Part shown: positions 21,723-30,413 of the stretch, piece after piece | Numbering within the stretch: position 1 is the first letter of the stretch | How the letters are laid out: every line of letters begins with the position of its first letter | Source of the DNA: Flavobacteriales bacterium | Lineage (GTDB): Bacteria > Bacteroidota > Bacteroidia > Flavobacteriales_D > Crocinitomicaceae | DNA: 32,109 bases | Assembly: GCA_947380375.1 (NCBI GenBank) | Contig: CANCQX010000016.1 | Span: forward strand, 1-32,109 | Reading direction: 5' to 3' | Translations under genes and position numbers: made by a program | The notes under the pieces: generated by a model | The model's input: the letters and a program-made list of their open reading frames with translations, nothing else | Told to the model about the DNA's origin: nothing | The model's database searches: none

Positions 21723-22364
21723 CTATATTTTCCTAGCAATCATCAAACCATCTCGAATTGGAAATAACACATTTTGAACTCTTGAATCATCATGCACTTT
21801 TTTATTAAAATCCATCAATAATTGTGTATCTCTATCGGTAGTTTCATACTCTTCAACAACTTTTCCAGACCAAAGTACATTATCCGCAATGATATAACCT
21901 CCTTTTCTAACTTTATCAAAAACTAAATCATAATAACCGCTATAGTTCTGTTTATCAGCATCTATAAACACTAAATCAAATTCAGTAGTTAAAGTTGATA
22001 TAATTTCCATTGCATCTCCAACGATGAAATCAACATTATTACGATAATCAGATTTTGAAATATATTCTTTGACTAAATCTTCCAATTCTTCGTTAATATC
22101 AATCGTAGTTACCTTCCCTCCTGCTTGAAGTCCTTCAGCAAAACACAAAGCAGAATAACCCGTGTAAGTTCCAATTTCTAAAACGTTTAATGGCGAAATC
22201 ATATTAGACAACATACTCAGTACACGACCTTGAAAGTGACCACTCAACATTCTAGGCCTCAATACTTCTAAATTTGTTCGTCTATTTAACTCATACAAAA
22301 TTGCAGGTTCATTTTCAGTATGATCACAAACATAGTTATCTAATTCTTGAGATATAAATTCCAT
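21723..22364 (-). CDS. Class I SAM-dependent O-methyltransferase (caffeoyl-CoA type)
   Basis: This 213-residue enzyme has the SAM-binding motif VLEIGTYTGYSALCFAEGL, then VTTIDIN, VDFIVGDAMEII and DLVFIDADKQNYSGYYD, the metal/SAM block of cation-dependent O-methyltransferases. GGYIIADNVLWSGKV is also typical. The natural substrate in Bacteroidetes is not known to me. An upstream in-frame ATG at 22391 would add nine residues, but it overlaps the -7 box TACCTTTG (22396-22389), so I choose the ATG at 22364, giving a leader of about 20 nt. Confidence 0.9.
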   Translation of the reverse strand: MEFISQELDNYVCDHTENEPAILYELNRRTNLEVLRPRMLSGHFQGRVLSMLSNMISPLNVLEIGTYTGYSALCFAEGLQAGGKVTTIDINEELEDLVKEYISKSDYRNNVDFIVGDAMEIISTLTTEFDLVFIDADKQNYSGYYDLVFDKVRKGGYIIADNVLWSGKVVEEYETTDRDTQLLMDFNKKVHDDSRVQNVLFPIRDGLMIARKI

Positions 22365-22388
22365 ATTGTTGTCTCTTTTTATAAGTAG

Positions 22389-22396
22389 CAAAGGTA
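22389..22396 (-). promoter_or_regulatory. -7 box of the O-methyltransferase gene
   Basis: TACCTTTG on the minus strand matches TAnnTTTG and decides the start codon: the longer ATG option at 22391 lies inside it. The ATG at 22364 is 24 nt downstream. Confidence 0.6.
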
Positions 22397-22492
22397 ATCA
22401 AGATTCAAAGTATTTTGTGGAACTCTATAAAATTACTCCGTGAAATCTGATGCTAAAAAGAAAAACAAGCGAACTCCATTTCAAAATTCAAT

Positions 22493-22500
22493 TATATTTG
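22493..22500 (+). promoter_or_regulatory. -7 box of the SpoU methyltransferase gene
   Basis: TATATTTG matches TAnnTTTG exactly and ends 4 nt before the ATG at 22505, so the transcript is probably leaderless. Confidence 0.6.
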
Positions 22501-22504
22501 TTCT

Positions 22505-22987
22505 ATGAGAACATCAAAAACAGGAAGTTATTCAGCAATCGGCGTTTATAGAGGTAAAACTGAACATAACATAGGAACTTTATGGAGATCAGCATACATT
22601 CTTGGAGCCTCTTATATCTTTACAGTCGATAAAAAATATAAAAAACAAAATTCTGACGTTTTAAATGCTTGGTCAAGAATTCCACTTTTCCATTACGATA
22701 CGTTTGAAAAATTACTTGAAAACATTCCGTACAACTGTCGTTTAATTGGAGTTGAAATTGACGATAATGCAACATTATTAAGTGAATTTGAACACCCTCA
22801 AAGAGCAATTTATCTTTTAGGTTCAGAAGATCATGGATTACCAAAAGAAGTACTTGACAAATGTCACTTTGTGATAAAATTACCAGGAAATTCTTCTTTA
22901 AACGTTGGGGTTACCGGAGCGATTGTATTACACGATAGAATTTCTAAAATACCAACAATTTTACCCCCAGATCATAGAATTGATTAA
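22505..22987 (+). CDS. SpoU/TrmH-family RNA methyltransferase
   Basis: This 160-residue protein is a SPOUT-fold RNA 2'-O-methyltransferase. It shows HNIGTLWRSAYILGA near the N-terminus (motif 1), AIYLLGSEDHGLPKEV (motif 2) and LPGNSSLNVGVTGAIVLHDR (motif 3), which together form the trefoil knot that binds SAM. The length fits the short TrmL/TrmH-like forms without an extra RNA-binding domain. The RNA target cannot be assigned. The gene is bounded by the divergent methyltransferase gene and the convergent DUF721 gene, so it is transcribed alone. Confidence 0.9.
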   Translation: MRTSKTGSYSAIGVYRGKTEHNIGTLWRSAYILGASYIFTVDKKYKKQNSDVLNAWSRIPLFHYDTFEKLLENIPYNCRLIGVEIDDNATLLSEFEHPQRAIYLLGSEDHGLPKEVLDKCHFVIKLPGNSSLNVGVTGAIVLHDRISKIPTILPPDHRID

Positions 22988-23011
22988 TACTTTTTAGGAT
23001 ATTACTTTAGG

Positions 23012-23314
23012 TTACCCGAAAAACACATCGTTAATAATCTCAAATCCAGCTTTTTGATTTACACGCTCTATAATAACCGTTTTTCCATAACTTAATTCAT
23101 CACGCATTACAGCAGAATCCATCGTTAAGAACAAAGTTTTATTTCTAATTTGAATATTTTTAGTTCTATTAGCAACAGCAATCCCCATCATTTCACCCCA
23201 AGATTCAATTACATCAATTTCTTTCAATTTACCATCCAAACGATAAGCTTTCATTAATTTATCAATTAATTCACCTACAGTAGACTGATTTGCAGTTCTT
23301 TTATTCTCGTTCAT
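23012..23314 (-). CDS. DUF721 (DciA-like) protein
   Basis: This 100-residue protein is a DUF721 member. It shows TVGELIDKLMKAYRLDGKLKEIDVIESW near the N-terminus and VANRTKNIQIRNKTLFLTMDSAVMRDELSYGK in the second half. DUF721 includes DciA, a loader of the replicative helicase, and is often found next to recF as here. The gene follows recF by 12 nt on the same strand and is almost certainly in its operon. A role in DNA replication is inference from family and position. Confidence 0.88.
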   Translation of the reverse strand: MNENKRTANQSTVGELIDKLMKAYRLDGKLKEIDVIESWGEMMGIAVANRTKNIQIRNKTLFLTMDSAVMRDELSYGKTVIIERVNQKAGFEIINDVFFG

Positions 23315-23326
23315 ACTATTAAATGT

Positions 23327-24478
23327 TTAAATTGAATCAATTATTGGGGTTTTAACATTTGCAAAATCCAATTCATCAGTTAAATGAATTTCACCATTAT
23401 TTACGAGGAAATTCTTGCTTTCAAAACCATTATTTTTAAAAACAGATCTAATTCTACTTGGATCAGTATCCGTAACCAATACTTGACCAAAATGTTGCTG
23501 CGAAACCAATTCCATTAACTTTTGAACACGTTGGTTATCCAATTTATCAAAAATATCGTCCAACATTAAAACAGGATTAACATTTAAATGCCTTTTCAAC
23601 CATTCATATTGAGCTAGTTTTAAAGCAATTAAAAATGATTTTTGCTGACCTTGAGAACCAAATTTCTTAACTGGGTGACCTTTAATAGTGAACACTAAAT
23701 CATCTTTATGTATTCCAGCATTTGAGTGATGAGTAAAAGCATCTTTTTGTTGAAATTGAATCAATAAATCAGAAAATGAAGATGAGTTCAACTGTGACTT
23801 ATATTCAAGATGAACTTCTTCCACTTCTAATCCAATAAAATTATAATTCGCTTGAAAAACAGGAATAAATTCTTCTAAAAACAATTTTCTTGCATTATGA
23901 ATAGCATTTCCAACTAATATCATCTGATCATTCCACACCTCAATAGATTCTCTATCAAACAATCCATGCTCATGCATATTTTTCAATAAAGCATTTCTTT
24001 GATCTAAAATTTTGTGATACCGTTGTAAATCATCCAAATATTTTCGGTTGAATTGAGAAATAATTCCGTCCATCCATTTTCTACGAAATTCACTACCTTC
24101 AACAATCAAATCTCGGTCATATGGAGAAATCATAACAGTTGGAAATTGCCCTATATGATCTGCTAATTTATCGTATTCATTTTTATTCCGTTTAAAAACC
24201 TTTTTAGCACCACTTTTTACAGCACAATGAATATTAATTTCCTGTTCATTTTTTACCCAATTGCCTTGTATTACAAAAAATTGTTGTCCAAATCGAATAT
24301 TTTGCCGGTCAATTGCATTCAAATATGATTTACACATACTTAAATAATGTAAAGCATCAAGAATATTTGTCTTACCTGAACCATTTTGACCTGAAAAACA
24401 ATTTATTCCAGGTGACAAAATCAATTCTGCCTCCTCGTAATTCTTAAAATTTATAAGCTGAAGTGATTTCAAATACAT
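23327..24478 (-). CDS. recF: DNA replication and repair protein RecF
   Basis: RecF is an SMC-like ATPase that helps load RecA at gaps. The protein begins MYLKSLQLINFKNYEEAEL, has the Walker A GQNGSGKTNILDAL at about residues 31-44, the FPTVMISPYDRDLIVEGSEFRRKWMD block, GSQGQQKSFLIALKLAQ as signature motif and LMLDDIFDKLD as Walker B. I choose the ATG at 24478 (383 residues) over the longer frame from 24502. The family begins at MYLKSL, and a -7 box (24490-24483) lies inside the longer version, ending 4 nt before 24478. DUF721 follows in the same operon. Confidence 0.94.
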   Translation of the reverse strand: MYLKSLQLINFKNYEEAELILSPGINCFSGQNGSGKTNILDALHYLSMCKSYLNAIDRQNIRFGQQFFVIQGNWVKNEQEINIHCAVKSGAKKVFKRNKNEYDKLADHIGQFPTVMISPYDRDLIVEGSEFRRKWMDGIISQFNRKYLDDLQRYHKILDQRNALLKNMHEHGLFDRESIEVWNDQMILVGNAIHNARKLFLEEFIPVFQANYNFIGLEVEEVHLEYKSQLNSSSFSDLLIQFQQKDAFTHHSNAGIHKDDLVFTIKGHPVKKFGSQGQQKSFLIALKLAQYEWLKRHLNVNPVLMLDDIFDKLDNQRVQKLMELVSQQHFGQVLVTDTDPSRIRSVFKNNGFESKNFLVNNGEIHLTDELDFANVKTPIIDSI

Positions 24479-24482
24479 ACTA

Positions 24483-24490
24483 CAAAAATA
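24483..24490 (-). promoter_or_regulatory. -7 box of recF
   Basis: TATTTTTG on the minus strand matches TAnnTTTG and ends 4 nt before the chosen ATG at 24478, implying a leaderless message and ruling out the longer start at 24502. Confidence 0.6.
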
Positions 24491-24507
24491 GTCATTAGTC
24501 ACTAGTG

Positions 24508-24564
24508 ATTAGTTGTTAGATACTAGTTTTTTAAACTTATATTTGATAATTACTAACAACTAAT
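24508..24564. repeat. Inverted repeat between recF and the TPR gene
   Basis: ATTAGTTGTTAG (24508-24519) and its perfect complement CTAACAACTAAT (24553-24564) flank a 33-nt AT-rich centre. Short TAGTCACTAGTGATTAGT words precede it. It lies between two divergent promoters; it could be a degenerate dispersed repeat or a protein-binding site. Confidence 0.7.
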
Positions 24565-24597
24565 ATCATTTAAGGATAACTTGTTAATAAATTCCAA

Positions 24598-24626
24598 TTG
24601 ATAATTCAAAAAAAAAACTATTTTTG
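24598..24626 (+). promoter_or_regulatory. Promoter of the TPR-protein gene
   Basis: TTG at 24598-24600, 18 nt of spacing and TATTTTTG at 24619-24626 match the Bacteroidetes pattern. It lies inside the longest open frame, so translation more likely starts at the ATG at 24646. Confidence 0.6.
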
Positions 24627-24645
24627 CAAAGTTAAAATACCGAAA

Positions 24646-25284
24646 ATGTTAGAAAATATATCAGGATCAAGTCTTAAAGAGCAATTTAAAACAAATGATA
24701 AACTTCGATTGACTACCTATGTAGTTGGTGGTATAGTTGTTATTACATTAGGATACTTTTTATATAAACAATTTATATGGGGGCCTTCAAATGAAAAATC
24801 AAAAGCTGCTTATTTCGAAGGATTAAATTATGCAGAAAAAGATTCTACTGATGCTGCTATTGAAGTATTAAAGCCAGTTGTAAAAAAATACGATGGTAAA
24901 ATTGGGGGCGAGATTGCACAGTTTACTTATGCGCGTCAATTGATGTCTAAAGGACAATTTGCTGAAGCACTTGAAGAATTAGAAGGTGTAAAAGTTGAAG
25001 ATACCTATGTATCTGTAATGGCTATTGGTTTACAAGGAGATTGTAAAAGTGAAATGAAAAAGTACGAAGATGCAGCAGTTCTTTACATTAAAGCAGCTGA
25101 AAAACAAGACAACGATTTCACAACACCAACTTATATGTTTAAAGCAGCTTTTTGTGCTGAAAAAGTTAATGACTACAACACAGCTGTTGAAATCTATACT
25201 AAAATACAAGACAACTACCCTGACTTCGCAAATCAAAAATCAATTAAAAAATACATAGCGAGAGCGACTAAAACACAAAAATAA
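24646..25284 (+). CDS. Membrane-anchored tetratricopeptide-repeat protein
   Basis: This 212-residue protein has a short cytoplasmic start, one transmembrane helix at about residues 25-44 (YVVGGIVVITLGYFLYKQF) and helical repeats that fit TPR units (SKAAYFEGLNYAEKDSTDAA, QFTYARQLMSKGQFAEALEE, QGDCKSEMKKYEDAAVLYIK, CAEKVNDYNTAVEIYTKIQ). The layout resembles YfgM-like inner-membrane TPR proteins; a chaperone or assembly role is possible but unproven. The frame is open from 24598, but a promoter lies there, so the ATG at 24646 is chosen. ribH follows by 1 nt, so the two are in one operon. Confidence 0.83.
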   Translation: MLENISGSSLKEQFKTNDKLRLTTYVVGGIVVITLGYFLYKQFIWGPSNEKSKAAYFEGLNYAEKDSTDAAIEVLKPVVKKYDGKIGGEIAQFTYARQLMSKGQFAEALEELEGVKVEDTYVSVMAIGLQGDCKSEMKKYEDAAVLYIKAAEKQDNDFTTPTYMFKAAFCAEKVNDYNTAVEIYTKIQDNYPDFANQKSIKKYIARATKTQK

Positions 25285-25285
25285 T

Positions 25286-25810
25286 ATGGCTACTGCTAAT
25301 CGCAATTTGTCAGATTACAATAAGGACTTTGTTCCAAATGGTGCCGATTTTAGAATCGGCATTGTTGTTTCTGAATGGAATGATTCTATCACATTGAATC
25401 TATTGAAAGGTGCTAAAGAAGCCCTAATTGATAACGGAGTTAAAGAAGAAAATATCTTGATTCGATTTGTTCCAGGTGCTTTTGAACTTCCTCTTGGAGC
25501 TCAATATATGTGCGAATTCACTGAGGTTGACGGTGTAATTGCGATAGGAGTTGTTATCCAAGGTGAAACAAAACATTTCGATTTTGTATGTGACGGAGCT
25601 ACGCAAGGAATTAAAGATGTGAATTTACAATACAATACACCTATTGCATTTTGTTTATTGACAGACAATAATATACAACAATCGATAGATCGTTCTGGTG
25701 GAAAACACGGGAATAAAGGTATTGAATGTGCAATTGCTTGTATGAAAATGGTAGCACTTAAAAAAGATTTTGAACATAATAGTAATGATGCTAGACATAA
25801 TCAAAATTAA
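25286..25810 (+). CDS. ribH: 6,7-dimethyl-8-ribityllumazine synthase
   Basis: RibH condenses the RibD-pathway pyrimidine with dihydroxybutanone phosphate to give lumazine, the step before riboflavin. The motifs are present in order: IGIVVSEWNDSITLNLLKGA, FVPGAFELPLGAQ, IGVVIQGETKHFDFVC and DRSGGKHGNKGIECA. His at KHFDF is the conserved catalytic histidine. At 174 residues it is slightly longer than usual because of a polar C-terminal tail. It is co-transcribed with the upstream TPR gene; ribD lies about 14 kb away. Confidence 0.95.
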   Translation: MATANRNLSDYNKDFVPNGADFRIGIVVSEWNDSITLNLLKGAKEALIDNGVKEENILIRFVPGAFELPLGAQYMCEFTEVDGVIAIGVVIQGETKHFDFVCDGATQGIKDVNLQYNTPIAFCLLTDNNIQQSIDRSGGKHGNKGIECAIACMKMVALKKDFEHNSNDARHNQN

Positions 25811-25882
25811 GAAGACATTAGACAATAGACATTAGACAAAATCGTGTTAATTTCATTTTAAGAATATTAAAAAAAATTCAAT

Positions 25883-27268
25883 ATGACACTTATAAAATCA
25901 ATTTCAGGTATAAGAGGTACGATTGGAGGAAAAGTCAACGAAGGACTTACACCAATTGATGCAGTTAAATTTGCTGCAGCATATGGAACTTGGTTAAAAA
26001 ATAGAAATACTTCGAATTCATTAAAAGTTGTAGTTGGTCGTGATGCAAGAATTTCTGGACAAATGATTTCAGATTTAGTAATTTCAACATTAATAGGTTT
26101 AGGGATTGATGTAGTAAATTTAGGCCTATCAACAACTCCAACAGTTGAAATGGCTGTTACTATGGAAAGTGCTCAAGGAGGAATTATTCTTACCGCAAGT
26201 CATAATCCAAAACAGTGGAATGCACTAAAATTATTAAACGAAAAAGGAGAATTTATTTCAGGAACTGACGGTGAAGAAGTTTTATTAATAGCAGAACATG
26301 AAGCCTTTTATTTTGCTGAAGTTGACGATTTAGGAAAAGTTACAGAGACGGGCGAATATTTACAGAAACACATTGACGCTATTTTAGCATTACCATTAGT
26401 TGATAAAAAAGCAATCGAAGCAGCTGATTTTAAAATCGTTGTAGATGCTGTTAATTCAACTGGCGGAATTTTTGTACCTGCAATGTTAGAAGCATTAGGT
26501 GTAAAAAACATTACAAAAATATACTGTGAACCAACAGGACATTTCCCACACAATCCAGAACCACTTCCAGAACATTTAACAGATTTAGCTGATAAAATAA
26601 AAGAAGTTGGCGCTGATGTTGGTATTACTGTTGACCCAGACGTGGATCGTTTAGCACTTGTTTGCGAAGACGGGACAATGTTTGGAGAAGAATATACATT
26701 GGTAGCCGTAGCAGATTACGTTCTTACTCATACACCAGGCGCAACAGTTTCTAACTTATCATCTACTAGAGCATTAAGAGACATAACTGAAGCAAGAGGG
26801 TTACAATATTCAGCAGCTGCAGTTGGAGAAGTGAATGTAGTTACAAAAATGAAAGAAACAAATGCAGTAATTGGTGGCGAAGGGAATGGTGGAATTATCT
26901 ATCCAGACTTACATTATGGTCGTGATTCTTTAGTTGGAATTGCATTGTTTTTATCTCACTTAGCACACAAAAAAATGAAAGTCTCAACTTTAAGAGATAG
27001 TTACCCAACTTATACCATTTCTAAAAACAAAATTGAATTAACACCTTTAATAGATGTAGATTCAATCTTAGCAAAAATGGCTTTAAAATATGCTGAGTGC
27101 GAAGTTGATACAATTGACGGTGTGAAAATTTACATCGATAAAGAATGGGTACATTTACGTAAAAGTAATACAGAACCAATTATTCGTATTTATTCTGAAA
27201 GCGCAACGGAACAAAAAGCAAACGATTTAGCAGAAAGAATTATTGCTGAGATTAAAGAAATGATCTAA
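25883..27268 (+). CDS. glmM: Phosphohexomutase, phosphoglucosamine mutase-like
   Basis: This 461-residue enzyme belongs to the alpha-D-phosphohexomutases. The active serine is Ser106 in LTASHNPKQWNALK, the metal loop is VDPDVDRLAL, the sugar-specificity loop is GGEGNGGIIYP and the phosphate-binding loop is RKSNTEPIIRIYSE. GEGNGG at the specificity loop and the overall length fit the GlmM-like group of Bacteroidetes, which makes glucosamine-1-phosphate for peptidoglycan and lipopolysaccharide; phosphomannomutase activity is the alternative. The gap to ribH contains short direct repeats (about 25811-25838). Confidence 0.88.
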   Translation: MTLIKSISGIRGTIGGKVNEGLTPIDAVKFAAAYGTWLKNRNTSNSLKVVVGRDARISGQMISDLVISTLIGLGIDVVNLGLSTTPTVEMAVTMESAQGGIILTASHNPKQWNALKLLNEKGEFISGTDGEEVLLIAEHEAFYFAEVDDLGKVTETGEYLQKHIDAILALPLVDKKAIEAADFKIVVDAVNSTGGIFVPAMLEALGVKNITKIYCEPTGHFPHNPEPLPEHLTDLADKIKEVGADVGITVDPDVDRLALVCEDGTMFGEEYTLVAVADYVLTHTPGATVSNLSSTRALRDITEARGLQYSAAAVGEVNVVTKMKETNAVIGGEGNGGIIYPDLHYGRDSLVGIALFLSHLAHKKMKVSTLRDSYPTYTISKNKIELTPLIDVDSILAKMALKYAECEVDTIDGVKIYIDKEWVHLRKSNTEPIIRIYSESATEQKANDLAERIIAEIKEMI

Positions 27269-27333
27269 AAAGATTAGAGATTTTTAGACAATAGATATAA
27301 GACAGAACAATCAAGATTTAAGATACTTACAAG

Positions 27334-29769
27334 ATGAAAATATCATACAACTGGTTAAAACAATACGTTAAAACAAATCTATCTCCTGTTGAAATTGGAA
27401 ACATACTTACTGATACTGGATTAGAAGTAGAAAGTATTGAAAAAATTGAAGCTATCAAAGGCGGATTAGAAGGCGTTGTAGTTGGTGAAGTTCTTTCATG
27501 TGAAAAACATCCAGATGCAGATAATCTGAAAGTAACATCAATAAATATTGGTCAAGAAGAAAATCTACAAATTGTATGTGGTGCACCAAATGTTTCTGAA
27601 GGACAAAAGGTAATTGTTGCTACTATAGGTTGTACATTGTATCCAAAACCAAATGAAGCATTTAAAATAAAATTATCAAAAATAAGAGGTGTTGAATCTC
27701 AAGGAATGCTTTGTGCAGAAGATGAGTTAGGATTAGGAGAATCTCATGCTGGTATATTAGTCCTTGATCCATCAACTGCAATTGGAACTCCAGCTGCTAT
27801 ATATTTTGAATTAGAAGATGACCACGAAATTGAGATTGGATTAACACCAAATCGTGCCGATGCTATGGGGCACATTGGAGTTGCAAGGGATTTAGTAGCT
27901 TATCTTAACGTTCATAAAAACAAAGGATTATCACTAAAATGGCCAACAGTTGAAAGTTTTAAAAAAGGAAAAAGTGATTTAAAAATCGCAATTTCAAATG
28001 AAAACCTGAAGGCTTGCCCTAGATATATGGGCGTAACAATAAGTAATGTAGAAATAAAACCTTCTCCTGCTTGGCTTCAGAAAAGACTAAGAGCAGTTGG
28101 TTTATCTCCAATAAATAATGTTGTAGATGCTACGAACTTTGTTATGCGTGAATTGGGTACACCTTTACATGCTTTTGATGCTAAAACTTTAAACGGAAAA
28201 ATTGTTGTTAAGAATGCGAAACAAGGTGAAAAATTTGTAACATTAGACGGGGTTGAAAGAACATTAACTTCGGAAAATTTAATGATTACCAATGGAGAAG
28301 AAAACCTTTGTATAGCTGGTGTATTTGGAGGTTTAACATCTGGAGTTAAAGAAAATACAACTAACATATTTATAGAATCAGCTTATTTTAATCCTGTTTC
28401 AGTTCGTAAAACTGCTAAATTTCACGGATTGAATACAGACGCAAGTTTTCGTTTCGAAAGAGGAGTTGATCCTACATTAACAGAGTATGCGTTGAAACGT
28501 GCATCACTTTTAATTCAAGAGATTGCAGGAGGTGAAATCGCAATGGAAATCGTTGATATTTACCCCAAAAAAATTGAGAATCATTCAGTAGTATTCCATT
28601 ACGCAAGATGTAATCAATTAATTGGTGTAGATTTACCAAAAGAGCAAGTAAATGAAATTTTACAAAATTTAGATATAAAAATTCTTTCTGACATAAATGG
28701 AACTGCTAAATTAGATGTGCCTGCTTATAGAGTTGATGTCACAAGAGAAGCAGATGTAATCGAAGAGATATTAAGAATATTTGGGTTTAATAATGTTCCA
28801 TTACCTTCAAAATTAAACACCTCAATTGGAAATTTCAAAAAACCAGATTTTGAAAAAGTTCAAACTATTATATCAGAATTTTTGGTTGGAAAAGGATTTA
28901 TTGAAACATTAAACAACTCTTTGACAACATCTCAATACACAGATAAATTAGGAGGTGAGATAATTTCTTCTAAGAAAAATGTAAAAATATTGAATCCTCT
29001 AAGTCAAGAATTAGATGTAATGCGTCAATCCTTACTATTCAATACATTAGAAGTAATTCAACACAATCAAAATAGACAAAATCCAGATTTAAAATTAATA
29101 GAATTTGGAAAGACATATCATAAATTCGAAACTGGATTTAGTGAAAACAAAAGATTATTAATAAGTATTACTGGTCGAAAAGAAAAAGAACAGTGGAATT
29201 CAAATAATGAATTAGTAAGCTATTTTTCACTGAAAGGAACAATATTATCTCTTTTTAAAAGATTAGGACTAGATACAATGCTAAATGAAACAGCATTAAA
29301 AAATTCAATTTTAAAAGATGGAGTTCAACTTACTATTTTAAAGAAAAAAGTAGGTGAAATGGGTTGGATATCTCCTGCTTATAAAAAATATTTTGGAATT
29401 AAGAATGATGTATTCATAGCAGATTTAGATTGGGATGCAATTTTAGAATGTTTAAATTATACGAAAACAAAATACACTGAACTACCAAAAACATTTGAGG
29501 TAAGACGTGATTTTTCATTATTATTAAACAGCAATGTTAATTTCTCAGAAATTGAAACAATTGCAAAAACTTGTGACAAAAAAATCTTAAAAGAAGTAGG
29601 GTTATTTGACGTTTATGAAGGCAAAAATCTTGGTAAAGGAAAAAAATCATACGCAGTATCATTTAAATTCCAAGATTCTGAACAAACATTGAAAGATACA
29701 CAAGTAGATGAAATAATGAATAAAATTAGATTAGAATTGGAAACAAAATTAGAGGCACAATTGAGATAA
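27334..29769 (+). CDS. pheT: Phenylalanyl-tRNA synthetase beta subunit
   Basis: This 811-residue protein has the full PheT layout. An N-terminal tRNA-binding OB domain covers about 40-150 (VVVGEVLSCEKHPDADNLKV, QIVCGAPNV). The B3/B4 domain covers about 210-385 (PINNVVDATNFVMRELGTPLHAFD, FIESAYFNP, RFERGVDP). The B5 domain lies at about 400-475, then the catalytic-like core at about 490-680, and the C-terminal anticodon-binding FDX-ACB domain at about 715-811 (FEVRRDFSLLLN). It forms an alpha2-beta2 enzyme with PheS, which is not in the window. The beta subunit edits mischarged tyrosine. bioD follows 17 nt downstream. Confidence 0.97.
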   Translation: MKISYNWLKQYVKTNLSPVEIGNILTDTGLEVESIEKIEAIKGGLEGVVVGEVLSCEKHPDADNLKVTSINIGQEENLQIVCGAPNVSEGQKVIVATIGCTLYPKPNEAFKIKLSKIRGVESQGMLCAEDELGLGESHAGILVLDPSTAIGTPAAIYFELEDDHEIEIGLTPNRADAMGHIGVARDLVAYLNVHKNKGLSLKWPTVESFKKGKSDLKIAISNENLKACPRYMGVTISNVEIKPSPAWLQKRLRAVGLSPINNVVDATNFVMRELGTPLHAFDAKTLNGKIVVKNAKQGEKFVTLDGVERTLTSENLMITNGEENLCIAGVFGGLTSGVKENTTNIFIESAYFNPVSVRKTAKFHGLNTDASFRFERGVDPTLTEYALKRASLLIQEIAGGEIAMEIVDIYPKKIENHSVVFHYARCNQLIGVDLPKEQVNEILQNLDIKILSDINGTAKLDVPAYRVDVTREADVIEEILRIFGFNNVPLPSKLNTSIGNFKKPDFEKVQTIISEFLVGKGFIETLNNSLTTSQYTDKLGGEIISSKKNVKILNPLSQELDVMRQSLLFNTLEVIQHNQNRQNPDLKLIEFGKTYHKFETGFSENKRLLISITGRKEKEQWNSNNELVSYFSLKGTILSLFKRLGLDTMLNETALKNSILKDGVQLTILKKKVGEMGWISPAYKKYFGIKNDVFIADLDWDAILECLNYTKTKYTELPKTFEVRRDFSLLLNSNVNFSEIETIAKTCDKKILKEVGLFDVYEGKNLGKGKKSYAVSFKFQDSEQTLKDTQVDEIMNKIRLELETKLEAQLR

Positions 29770-29786
29770 ATCTTTATTCTAAAATT

Positions 29787-30401
29787 ATGAAAAGATTTAT
29801 CGTAACTGGAATAGGAACAGATATAGGAAAAACTGTTGTAAGTGCAATTTTAGCAGAAGCACTTAACGCAACCTACTGGAAACCTGTTCAAGCTGGTGAA
29901 TTAGAAAATTCAGACTCAATAAAAATTAAAAAATGGTGTTCGGAGAGTGTTCAAGTATTACCTGAAGCTTTCCGATTAACAGAACCAGTTTCACCACATC
30001 TAGCCGCTTCAATTGATAATTTAAATATTTCAACAGATTATTTAAAAATTCCTGAACTTGAGGGAGATTTAATAATAGAAGGAGCTGGGGGAATTTTGGT
30101 TCCTTTAAATAACGAAGGTCTCCTTTTTATAGATGTTGTAAAATATTGGGATTTACCTGTAATATTAGTTTCTCGACATTATTTAGGAAGTATCAATCAT
30201 ACATTGTTAACAGCTGAAATACTTAAAAATAACAATATTAAAGTTGAAGGAATCGTATTTGTTGGTAATGAAAATAAAGCAACAGAAGAAATCATTCTAA
30301 AAAAAACAGGATTACCTTTAATTGCTAGAATTCCTTTAGTAACAGAAATAAATAAAGAATTTATACAAAAAGAAGCAAATAGAATTTCATCTAAAATATA
30401 A
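29787..30401 (+). CDS. bioD: Dethiobiotin synthetase
   Basis: BioD closes the ureido ring of dethiobiotin with ATP and CO2. The protein, 204 residues, has the P-loop TGIGTDIGKTVVSAIL (residues 7-22), YWKPVQAGE with the conserved lysine, TEPVSPHLAA and EGAGGILVPL, all family motifs. It precedes bioA by 12 nt, giving a bioD-bioA pair, and follows pheT closely. Other biotin genes (bioB, bioF, bioC) are not in the window. No BirA-type operator is visible. Confidence 0.95.
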   Translation: MKRFIVTGIGTDIGKTVVSAILAEALNATYWKPVQAGELENSDSIKIKKWCSESVQVLPEAFRLTEPVSPHLAASIDNLNISTDYLKIPELEGDLIIEGAGGILVPLNNEGLLFIDVVKYWDLPVILVSRHYLGSINHTLLTAEILKNNNIKVEGIVFVGNENKATEEIILKKTGLPLIARIPLVTEINKEFIQKEANRISSKI

Positions 30402-30413
30402 ATAATTGAAGCT

